From Paramacrobiotus metropolitanus (Eukaryota; Tardigrada; Eutardigrada; Parachela; Macrobiotidae), in contig NW_026570254.1 of assembly GCF_019649055.1 (NCBI RefSeq), positions 248,001-312,000 of the forward strand: 64,000 nt of DNA, read 5' to 3'. Positions 54,520 through 64,000 of the stretch are shown one piece after another (position 1 is the first letter of the stretch; each line of letters opens with the position of its first letter). Made by a program: the position numbers and the translations under genes. The notes beneath the pieces are model-generated. The model did not search any database. It saw nothing but the letters and a program-made list of their open reading frames with translations, and had not been told where the DNA came from.

Positions 54520-55725
54520 TCAATCTTCCGATTCCTCTTCTGCTTCCATTTCTGCTTCTCGTTCGGGCATTTCCGCATCATATTCCTCTTCCTCCACTTC
54601 CACCCGGCCGCCTTTACGGAAAGCTGCAAGAAAGCCATTTCGACCGTAAGCGAGCAAATTCCGTTTCCGTGTGTTAGTATTTCGTGTACCTTTGGCTGCG
54701 GGAGATTTGAGCATGTGCATGCTCTTCTGGACCTGACGTATATCGGCCTGCTTCCTATCCGCAACACCTTTTTGCAACCTAATAAATAACACGTAATGCA
54801 CACTGAAATCCATCCAATTTACGCACTTTCCTACATGCAAAGGAATTTATTGATAGATGAGGCAGTTCTACTAACCTGATAAGTAATTTTCGATCCAGTA
54901 CTTATTATTAAAAACTACAGCGTTACAAGCGTGTCGTACAATATTTAGTATACAAGGAAAGATGGCTACTCAGAAAATTTGCGCTTCAGGAAGAGTTCGG
55001 CTTTCCCTCTGCAGGAAAAACGCTGTATAATCGTATTGTTACCTTTTAAGGATATGTTGTGACTGCCGTTTCTGCTTGATCTCTTCTATCCTCTTGATTG
55101 CATCCACTGCAATCCAATAGCAAACGTTTAAGCAATACCTTAAACTGAAACGAAAAAACAAATCCTGCGGCATACCTGTTTTTTCCCATAATTCACGACT
55201 GTATTTAACGGGTGTATTGCGGCGCTTTTCAAATTCAAAGGCAGGATCCACGGCCAGCTCCTTACCAGCCGCTTTTCTGAACGCTTTCGTCCATCTAGTT
55301 TTGCGGGGATTTTTCTTTTTTTTGAAGGCTCTATGGCATTTCGACCGGCAAAATCTGAAAATCTACACACAAAACAGTGAATTCCCCAATCTAGTTCGAC
55401 TCCGCGAGAGATCACCGTAAGTGTCGCAATAGCGATCAGCAATACTAATTCTTTATTGAGAATATTATGATTATCCACTGATTTATTCCTCCCACAATCA
55501 TGTTAATATGATTTTTGCACAACGCGAATCCAGAAGTGAGGACCCACGCAAAATCATCAAAGCTTTTTCGTAAATGGTGCCACCTTACACTACGCGGAAC
55601 TGGCAAGAGACTGCCACTTTTTATAAAGAAAAATTCACTCATACCTTACAATCGTTTCGAACAAACATAATGCCATGTCCAGGATATATGGAAGACGAGC
55701 AAAAATAGCACTTCTCGATCCTCAT
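54520..55725 (-). CDS. RSL24D1: RSL24D1 / RLP24, 60S ribosome-biogenesis factor (196 aa)
   Basis: Four exons, 55725-55645, 55362-55176, 55106-55043 and 54778-54520. The protein starts [20 protein letters not shown], nearly identical to the family N-terminus. It carries the zinc-binding cysteines C6-x2-C9 and C32-x3-C36, then [16 protein letters not shown] and [16 protein letters not shown]24 is an eL24 paralogue that binds nucleolar and cytoplasmic pre-60S particles and is swapped for eL24 by the Drg1/AFG2 ATPase. The IFRFC reading requires the acceptor at 55363-55364, not the later AG. It is longer than the human protein (163 aa) because of an acidic Glu-rich tail, where vertebrate copies are shorter. 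Confidence 0.93.
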
Positions 55726-56167
55726 GGTTCTTCAGTCACTCCAAGGCTTCGCAACGTGATACGACTTGACGGCCGGTCCACCCGCACCGACGTGTAGATG
55801 AAGACAGTGACCGCACGAACGTCAAAATTGAAACTATGATTTATTCAAAATCCATTACAAACAATAATAATTCAAGGACACTGTAAACTGCAACCAAACA
55901 CGGTAATTATGCAAAAATTTTATATTTTTATGGAATCGCAGGAACGGCAAAGGTCCAAGTAAGCACCTATGTAATTTCTAGCAGTAGTAAGGTAATCAGG
56001 AGGCTTGTCAATCTCCCTTCAAAACTGGTGCATAAACCGTTAGGGGGTTCCGTAATTGCTAGTCGGTCCGACTCGGTACCGTCTGTAATCGGCATTCGCC
56101 GGTATTACATATTAATGTGATTTATTAACCTAAATGCGCTAAATAATTAACACAGCTACTAATATTA

Positions 56168-56208
56168 ATTCGGGGGACCTCGGATATTATATTCGGGGGA
56201 CCTCGGAT
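56168..56208. repeat. Two direct copies of ATTCGGGGGACCTCGGAT
   Basis: Exact 18-base copies at 56168-56185 and 56191-56208, five bases apart. Confidence 0.9.
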
Positions 56209-57207
56209 CGGCAGTCCGACTACCGCAGATGTTGATGAAATCGGTGGGTTGCTTGTCGTCAGCCTGCACTACTGAAATGGATATGTTACTGAACACTTTT
56301 CAGCTTTTCCTTTGTTTCTTGGCCTTTTCGCTCTTTCGAAATTTACCCATCTTTTCTTATCTACCGCATCTCTGTGGATTTCCTGTCTTGGCTTTGAACT
56401 TCCCTCTGACCTAATTCAACGTAAGAGTTGATGAGCATTTCAGGCCAAATTCTTGGCTTTTGTGCCATTGGCGAAATTTGGCAGTTACGACTACGGCAAG
56501 CTTGTTCACGTCAGTATTCGGAGTTCTTCGGTCTGCAGTGCAAATTCAGTGCAATATCATCTGGGTGAAATTTGGGAATTGTGTTTAGTTAAATTAGTTT
56601 TTGTTGTTAACTTGTTGGGAATAACCTGTAAATAATATCGGAGTTGATCCAGTTCTGAGCTGATTGGCAGTGCGGATTGTATGGGCAGTTCTTCTGCAAA
56701 AATGCGGTAAGTGTGAATGGCAAAATTAACCACTATAATAATACGGTAATTTTAACTTTTCAACTAGTAATACCTAAGTTATTGTACATAGTACAAGTGA
56801 CAAATTTTTGGAAATTTAAGAATCAGTAATACTTAATCAAATTTATAAACTCCCTTGCCGTTGGCAGTGGTTTCGCTTTGCTGTTCGCTTTATTGACTAA
56901 AAAGTGTAAAATTCCGCTTCTAGATTTAAATCTTTACTATGACTAGTTGGTACTGTTTTGAATTTTATATATCTATATGTAATTTCTCGCCGGGAGAACT
57001 AGCTCAGCATAAGTAAAACCTTTGTTGCTTGTACAGTCGTACTTTACTGGAAGGTTCATTTAAATTGTCTGCATTTGCTGTAACTGTTAAGTGTGAATTG
57101 ACGATTTGTTAACACGCATACCGATATACAACTAACAACCAATACAATTTACTTTTTAACTTTTCGCACAAATTATTTACTACTATAAGCTAGTGCTACG
57201 ACACGAT

Positions 57208-57240
57208 CAGAGAGAAAGATCTTTCTTGTCTTTCTCTCTG
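57208..57240. repeat. Purine/pyrimidine hairpin
   Basis: CAGAGAGAAAGA and its exact complement TCTTTCTCTCTG with a nine-base loop, flanked by ACACGAT on both sides. Confidence 0.85.
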
Positions 57241-57292
57241 ACACGATGTTACAAAGGCAAAAATTAGCAGTAGATAATACAAAATGTAATTA

Positions 57293-57346
57293 CCAAATTA
57301 AATCGTAATTTTCGAAGATCCAAATTAAATCGTAATTTTCGAAGAT
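57293..57346. repeat. Perfect 27-bp tandem duplication
   Basis: Two head-to-tail identical units (57293-57319, 57320-57346) beginning CCAAATTAAATCG. The identity suggests a recent duplication. Confidence 0.9.
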
Positions 57347-58538
57347 TAATTATAAATTTTTGTTATTGTACGAGTACTCTGTATCACGCGCACGCTAGTG
57401 GTCACTCTTTGGGCAGTACTAAATGTTTTTTTAATATTTCTTCGGCCCCCACACCCCGAGGCGTCCGCTTGATCGACGGAAGTATGCGCATTAGGGCGGC
57501 GTCGGATCTGTTGCAAACGTGAGCTCAAGTGCGGTGTCACATGATTATTGGCAGTCAGCAGATCAACTCTTTTATAACGACAGCTGTTTCAGTGGCGGAA
57601 TTTGCAAGAGCAGTACGAAAGCGAGCTTATGTTTGTTGTGGTCTTTATCGATCGTACAAAACTACAGAGTGCCGTTATGCGGTGTGTGTTTATATACTGT
57701 CTAGTAGTAACCCAGAAAAGCACTGAGTGGGGTTTTTTTAAAAAAAAGACATCGGTAGCTATTGGCCGTTTCTGTATTTGACTGTATTTAAAGTTCTCTT
57801 ATGTTTTTCTACTATTTATCATTTTTGAAAAAAATTTCCGAAGAAACATTCGATGATATCGGCTGCATTTTGGCAAACTTGTCTTGGACGGTGTGCCGAA
57901 GGCAATATTTGACTGTGAACGCGAAATTACGTAACACCTTGACAAATATCAATAGTAAGTAAGTGCGGACACTTTATTACGGTTCTTTCCTGTTATTTAG
58001 TTTGCACAATTGCAATTGCATATTAGTAAACAACCGTTTAATTTAATTAACCGAATGAGAAGTATTTTTATTTAGCGTTGCGCACTGTGGCAATCCATCC
58101 CACAAATTTTTGGCTAAAATTATGGTTTCTATCCTGAGTTGAACTGATTACCTGATCATAACCCTGTAAGTGTGGGTAAAGAATTCGGCATTCGCCTGGC
58201 GTTGATCTCAGATTTATCGTGACTATCCTTAAATACACTGCATGACATCACAAAAGGTTTGGAAATTCCATTCGTTCCTTTGTTGCATCGGTGATTTGCT
58301 TTCGGTAACTTCTTAGCAACGAAAAAATTTTTGTTTTTCTGAAAGTGTATGCATTTTTGATACGTAATACGTTGAATGGTGTATATCGTTGTGATAGCTC
58401 TATCTCTTTTTACGGCTTATTCCAAATTTTGATTATGTTCAACATATAACAATCACGGTTAAGATATTGTTTGTAAAAAAAATATGTTCTTGATGTAGTA
58501 TTTTCGACTTGCTTTCCTGAAAAGCTGTGCCTGCGACC

Positions 58539-61500
58539 ATGGCCGATTCACAGGCCGCTTCCAGTGATGAGTCTTTGAAAGACTGGACTCTGGTTGATGA
58601 AGGGCCGGAACGGGTAATGCTGTTGCCGTTTGTTTGTGCCAGATGGTAAACACATGCTTGGATTGTTTACAGGCACCACGTGGGAGTCGTAGTTCATCTA
58701 CGTCCAGCATTTCCGTGGAAGAAATAACCATCGAGTCATTGGAGAACGCCAATAAAGACGACGCCACCCCGTCGCAGACTAAAGAGCAGTTAGTACAGCA
58801 GTAATGTAAACTGTAGTGCATAGTTGTTGTTTGTACTTTTTCGGACATTTTATTTTATGGTTTCGCAGTTTTCTAACATTTTGTTAGTGGCTTTGTTGTT
58901 GGAAAATTGTAAAAAATATCAAATTCTTTTTGTCAGCTCTAGCAAAAATCGCTTGGTTCTCTTATTACGAAAAATAATCTTATTACGAAACTGTTTCACT
59001 CTAATGGTAAATTCGTTACGGCACCTTCAGAGGCTGTTTATAGCCTCGTTATGTATACGGATGACTGAGCACAGCGCGTGGAAACTTTCGCTTCTTGTAT
59101 GATACCTTTTGTAATGTGTAGGAAAAATGTTTTACTGACGAGCACGTATCATTATGGATTATATGATTAACTTGGTACATAACTTATCATACGATTATTG
59201 TTCTCTTACATATATGACAGGTTTATGCTTTTGCGTGATGGAAAGTTTTTTTGCTAACAATTGTAATAAGACGTTACGGTTCATAATAATACACGTAGTT
59301 TACTGTAGAAGTTGATATATTATTCTAATTACCGGTATACGACTGATTTCTGCGCATTATTTAACGTAACTACCCTTGAAACAGCTATAATGTCTGCAGA
59401 AAATTTTTGCAAAACGTAAAATTGATAATTTTATGTCGGTATCAGGATGTAATAGGTATGCATATGGTAAAGATATTTTGATAGGAGTTATTACTTTTAA
59501 TATATTGAATTATTAATTTTATTATTTTATGATTACAGAATTGCAATCGGTAAGGACGGCACCTGTGATTCTGACCTTGACTTTGTTCGTATTGAAGACG
59601 AGAACGACGACCAATTGAATGACTGGATCACCCCAACAGTCGCTGAACATCGCACGGAATGTTGCCAGCATGAGGATGCGAACGCTGGTGAGTTGTTCTC
59701 TGTTGATGAACGTAACGGATAAATAAACAAATACCTATCTTTGTAGACTGGAGTTCAGAGTGCACCGAAGCCGACTCGGATGAAGAAACCTCCTGCGAAT
59801 CCGATGAACAGGAAGACAGTGATGAGCCGGATGCTGACACTGCGTTCCCGATGAATGAAGAGCTTCCGGCTGATTATACGTTGCGTTATGGCCCATCATG
59901 CCATATGTACACACATCGACGTAACAACCACGTCAATGAATGGTTGACGACTGCGCTATGCATTGTCTTGGCGGTTGTTTCTGGGGTGGCTATCGGACAT
60001 TTCTTCGGTAGGGATAGGCTTGCGCTGGCCTGTTCGGTCGATTTGCTAAACACGAATTTCTTCCAGGCTCGGAAACTGTGGTGCAGGATCATCACGATGA
60101 GCCGTTGCCACGCCATGCAGCTTATCAGTATCCGCCTGAACGCCCAGCGTCTACAGCTCTCTCGGACGTTCAGAGAGGCCAAGTGGAGATTCTGAAGCAG
60201 TTGCAAGAGGTACAGTGCGTCAACCATAGGAATGGAATTTTGGTTTTACTTATATCTGCACTAACTTAGATTTTACGTTTCGAGGCTAACAAAAGATACA
60301 TTTCTGATTGTCTGGAATTTCTGCAGATGATTCGTACGCAAAGCGATCTGAAACAGCGCGTGGTAGTCCTGGAAGACGAGAATCGCGATCTGCGTTTCCG
60401 TCTGCTTGAAAATCGGAAGCGTTGTACGCGAATCCTGCACAAGCCAACCGCGGTGACTCCAGTGGACGCTCCTGCAGCGTTGAACTATTCCGGTGATCCG
60501 CCATCGGTTCAGCGCTTGCAGTTCCGGCATATACTCGACCTTTCAGCGCCTGCTCGCTTGTCACAGCTTTTATTGCGCCAAAAGCAGAACAGAAACGCCG
60601 AATCTCAAACTGCAACAAAGAGCTCCGCGAATCTCCCGCTGACTATCTCAGCTGTTGTTGTTCCTCCTAAACGTGATAATAACGTGATCACTGCTCGCTT
60701 TTCAACTCCGGAATCTCTGCACTCTCCTGCCATAACGATTCCCAACTCTCATTTCATCGGTCTACCGTTTCCGCGCTTTGAACCGTATTACTATCCCTTT
60801 CTTGACCTGGAAACTCTGTCGCGTGCTGCTGCCGCTGTGGATAATCCCGAATCCTCACCGGATAACGCCGACCTCGATTCGAATTTTTTGCTTGTTGACT
60901 CCACTGTGATACCTCTGAAGGATTTGGTGAACGAAAGAAAACATAAGTCCTCTGCGAGTCGGGCTGCACCGGCGTCAGCGATATTCAATCCATACAACTT
61001 CTCCTTTGAGAGTGGCTACCGGCAGGAAACTGCTGAGTTACCAAACCGACAGCAGATTAAGCTGGTCAAGGTAAAAGATCTGTACCCGGAAAAGCCTGTT
61101 ACCAACGAGGATGTCAAGCAGAACAGAAGCAAAACAAAACGGGCCAACGGCAAGGCCACTATACCGGACATCAAGAAGGTTATCAAAAGCGAGAAGGATC
61201 GAATCAGGGAGAACAGAAAAAAGTTTGACGAAGAATATGCTGAATTTAAGGCTCGGTGGAAGAATACATCAAATGAAAACCAGTCTCGTAAAGAAGGTAA
61301 ACTTCGCGAAAAAGCTGGTTGTAAAAAAGGAAAATTGGTCGATGAGTGCGAGGAAGGTTACTGCTATACGAAACAGGAGAAAAAATATTCCAAATACGAG
61401 AAAAAGGATAGTGGAAAAAAATTTTGGGATTCATTGCCAGCAGTTATTCGAAAACATTTGGATCAATCGGCCAAAATGGAGCGTATTCTGAGAGGATTAG

Positions 61501-62415
61501 GCAGTGATATTGTCAGTTCCAAGGTCTTCCAGAAAGTTGTAGAAGAAATTCCAGCGCGGCTGAAGGTAAGAAAGTGTTTAACATTCGGATAATGTATCAT
61601 TTTTCTAAAATTTTTTGCAGCTTTTATAATTTTGAAATACTGTGTTTTTTGTTGTTGTTTGAAATACTATTGGATTGCTCTACAATTTCCAGATGTCTTC
61701 GGAATGGTGGGATTGTCAGTGGAAATGGTGGCAGAATTTCGCTCGTAACCGGCGTACTGCCTCGTACGGTGATTGCGCTGACTATCTGACTTCTTGGCAG
61801 AACCGGCACAAACAGAGCAACAGCAAGATTAGTAAGGATCAGGATAGCAAGTAAGTTATGGGCTGTTCATAACTGACCAAATAGCAAGTAGCCTATTTTT
61901 GTGCGACCAACGTGGAATTTATTTGCATGTTTGGTGCGGCAGGTTTTCTAGTTTGAAGAAGGCGAAGAAATCGATTGCGGATCGTTGGGACGAAGGAGAC
62001 AAGTACATATGATTAATTCTCATTGGAACGCTAGCTATGCTGCGAAACGTTTCTTAAAATAAAAATGATGTGTTAATTTAGAGAGTCCGATAACTGGTAC
62101 ACGAAACGAGTGTCGGGTCGAGATTATCAGAGGCGCTCGCAGAATCCGGAATACGGTCCAGGTGCCCGGGATTGGACGTTTGTGCGTGCTACTCTACGCG
62201 AGAAAGAGCGAAGTCAGAAAAAGCAATTGAAATCGTGGCGTCCGTCCAACAGCTCATGGTGGTTTTTCCAGCGTGCTCGGAATCGCGATGCCCGTCGTCA
62301 ACTGCACTATTCCAATGTTGTGGACGGTGACATATACCATAGCGCCATTCCAGGCGATCCTATTTATGCCTTTTTGAAGGATCGGGCGGTTTGGTATGGA
62401 TCGTACCATCCTTGA
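58539..62415 (+). CDS. CCPG1/PBXIP1-like single-pass membrane protein (844 aa)
   Basis: Nine exons: 58539-58613, 58673-58788, 59539-59687, 59747-60007, 60067-60209, 60327-61565, 61693-61850, 61943-62002, 62082-62415 (2535 nt, phases close). An acidic Ser-rich N-terminus carries DWTLV at residues 15-19, like the LC3-interacting W-T-V-I motif of vertebrate CCPG1. One transmembrane helix (about 180-201) ends in GHFFG, matching CCPG1's GHFYG. A coiled coil follows at about 233-275 (LKQRVVVLEDENRDLRFRLL). The remainder would be luminal: a long Lys-rich middle and a Trp-rich C-terminus (EWWDCQWKWWQNF; SSWWFFQRARN). CCPG1 is an ER-phagy receptor with its N-terminus in the cytosol. The same order of parts supports homology, but sequence identity is low outside the motifs. 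Confidence 0.62.
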
Positions 62416-63116
62416 TCCGATGGGAAGGTGAAGCTTGTTTTCGCTAGATTCTCTGTTTCTTACCACGGTGGTGTTGCGGTACTGGACTTGTGTACATAGC
62501 CTCGTAATAGTTTATTGTATATATTACCTTTCGGATCGGGTTTGTGGCAGTTTTGACATTTTATTTTCATGCTTTCCTTATTGGGGAACCTCAGCTTTCA
62601 GGGATAGATTTTACCGCTTTTTCATTTGGCGTTTGGTACGTTTAATTTTGCTTTGGTGAGCATTAACTCAGACATTTGAAGTCTGTTAGTTGGTCTTGTT
62701 TTTTTATTCTTTACAGATTTTAATGAGCGAACGTTACGTTACGTACGAGTTGTTATCGTTACGTTTCCGATGACCTAAGAAGAATCGCGCGCGGTGTTCT
62801 AAATGCGTCCTTGCTTGTTGTAATTGTTAGTTGCGTCATAATCTTGAATTCATATTTGCCGGCCAAACGTTGCAACGTATTCACAACTTTTCTTAACGGC
62901 TCACCAGTGCGAAAACCTTAAAACTGTTCAAAATACGAAATGCTCAACCATACGTCATTTTACAAAGTACTGCCCATATAATCTTAAAGAACGAACATCA
63001 CCAGAAACTTTCACACAAAAAAGCACAAGAGCAAACACCGTCAGTTTACCACAAAAATATTCATCTACTACCCGTATACTATAAATTCGAATCCATCTGC
63101 CATTGACAAAAATCGT
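62416..63116. other. Intergenic between convergent genes
   Basis: 3' flanks of the CCPG1-like gene (+) and of the partial gene (-). No other feature seen. Confidence 0.4.
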
Positions 63117-63738
63117 TCAAATCGAAGATCGTATCAAAAATACTTCTGCATTTTCAACGAATGATCGTGGTTTTGGTCCGGCTGGTTTCCCCGCAGAGGC
63201 ACTGTAAAACAAACATTATTGTATCAGTAAGCTCGTTATTGTACTTAGTACTTCCTCAGTCTAACTGTGTTTAAAAGTGGCATTATTAACTTTTAAGATC
63301 AAAATGACGAACACCAGAGCAGTACAATACTTTCTCCTTCATATTAATTAAGGGACCCGCTAACTGGAGCACTACTTCTACTGCTTAATAAATCAAGGTT
63401 AGGGTAAATCTAACAGTGCAAAATGAAAGCTCGTAGAAAACGCACGCAAAAGATCCACACAATAATCCAAGGCGGAAATAAAATGCTAATTAAGCAGTGC
63501 AGCCAGCAGGGAATCCAGAATCGCCCTCGTTTCTTCCTGAAATAACCGCAGCACATAATATTCATCTTCCAAAAAAAAGCAAGAACACAGGACATGCACG
63601 CATGACTGCATTTATTTCTAAAACAAATAGCATTACCTAAGTAATAAGTACTTACTCGACCACCAGTGTTCCGGCCTGAGAGTGAGCGGGACCAGCATTG
63701 ACAATCACGGTACTGGGTTGGGGTGCAATCAATGGTGC
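63117..63738 (-). CDS. 3' end of an unidentified gene (partial)
   Basis: Two phase-compatible exons, 63738-63656 and 63201-63117 (stop TGA). The first has a good acceptor (CATTTTGTAG) and a GTAAGTACT donor. They encode APLIAPQPSTVIVNAGPAH and, after the intron, DASAGKPAGPKPRSFVENAE, a Pro/Ala-rich tail of 55 residues. The remainder lies beyond the window. No family recognised; reality rests on splice sites and frame. Confidence 0.4.
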
Positions 63739-64000
63739 CTACAAAATGTGTAATATTAAACTTCGTATACAGGATGCACTTTCCAACATTTCTGAAGGTT
63801 AATTATAGCGTTAATTATAGCAAGACAAATAATGCTTTATTGATTGCTATGAGCCTATGATAAGAGACTAATGTGAATCAGTGCACGCAGTCATAATGTT
63901 GTCAAAAAAATTGAGTTTTCGTTTAGCAGGTTTCTAGGATCGATTTCGAATCGTGACCGGCTGCCCAGAAAAAAACAATCTCAAAAGATACTATTCTTTA
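63739..64000. other. Probable intron of the partial minus-strand gene
   Basis: Non-coding sequence upstream of the acceptor at 63739-63740. Confidence 0.35.

Larger units (their letters stand above)
55726..58538. other. Intergenic, no gene recognised
   Basis: No coding exon supported. It carries the short tandem and inverted repeats listed separately and should include the promoter of the CCPG1-like gene at its right end. Confidence 0.4.

Noticed and set aside
60754-60997. Minus-strand open frames
   Set aside because: Shadows of the large CCPG1-like exon on the plus strand.
63085-63110. TTCGAATCC resembling a tRNA B box
   Set aside because: No A box and no cloverleaf; lies next to a coding exon.

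Overview
This window is animal nuclear DNA. Genes are split by GT-AG introns, coding exons sit in AT-rich non-coding sequence, and there are several decayed transposable elements but no operons. The content (an arthropod-type gustatory receptor, single-copy-style TCF with a C-clamp, a ZP protein, a neuropeptide-like precursor) points to an ecdysozoan invertebrate. Species cannot be fixed from the sequence. A tardigrade or an arthropod would both fit, and this is inference only.

Layout. 1-8.6 kb is repeat-rich: two MITE-like inverted repeats, a decayed Tc1-like transposon (2683-4155), and a non-autonomous element (copy A, 4694-6918) split by a 5'-truncated LINE. Next come a secreted ZP-domain protein (8604-10060, -), a CCDC50-like gene (about 11960-15208, -) and the replicative helicase subunit MCM7 (16039-21731, -, 15 exons). 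A complete gustatory-receptor-like gene (17914-19283, +) lies inside MCM7 intron 7 on the opposite strand. Head-to-head with MCM7 is a TCF/LEF Wnt transcription factor (22771-36786, +), whose exon phases suggest an alternative start that would lack the beta-catenin-binding domain. 37.8-43.3 kb holds two retroelement remnants and an inverted, uninterrupted copy B of the split element. On the right are a BTB-BACK-Kelch protein (44682-50233, +), a three-exon RFamide-type neuropeptide-like precursor (52094-53004, -), the ribosome-biogenesis factor RSL24D1 (54520-55725, -), a CCPG1-like membrane protein with a LIR-like motif (58539-62415, +) and the 3' end of an unidentified minus-strand gene (63117-63738).

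Exon models were built by hand from splice consensus, reading-frame phase and remembered family sequences. For MCM7, TCF, the receptor, ZP, Kelch, RSL24D1, the neuropeptide and the CCPG1-like gene, all modelled exon phases close without a stop. No database search was run, so family names rest on recognised motifs. The genes belong to separate pathways (replication, Wnt signalling, ribosome assembly, ER-phagy, chemosensation); apart from the nested receptor and the MCM7/TCF divergent promoter, neighbourhood says little about function.
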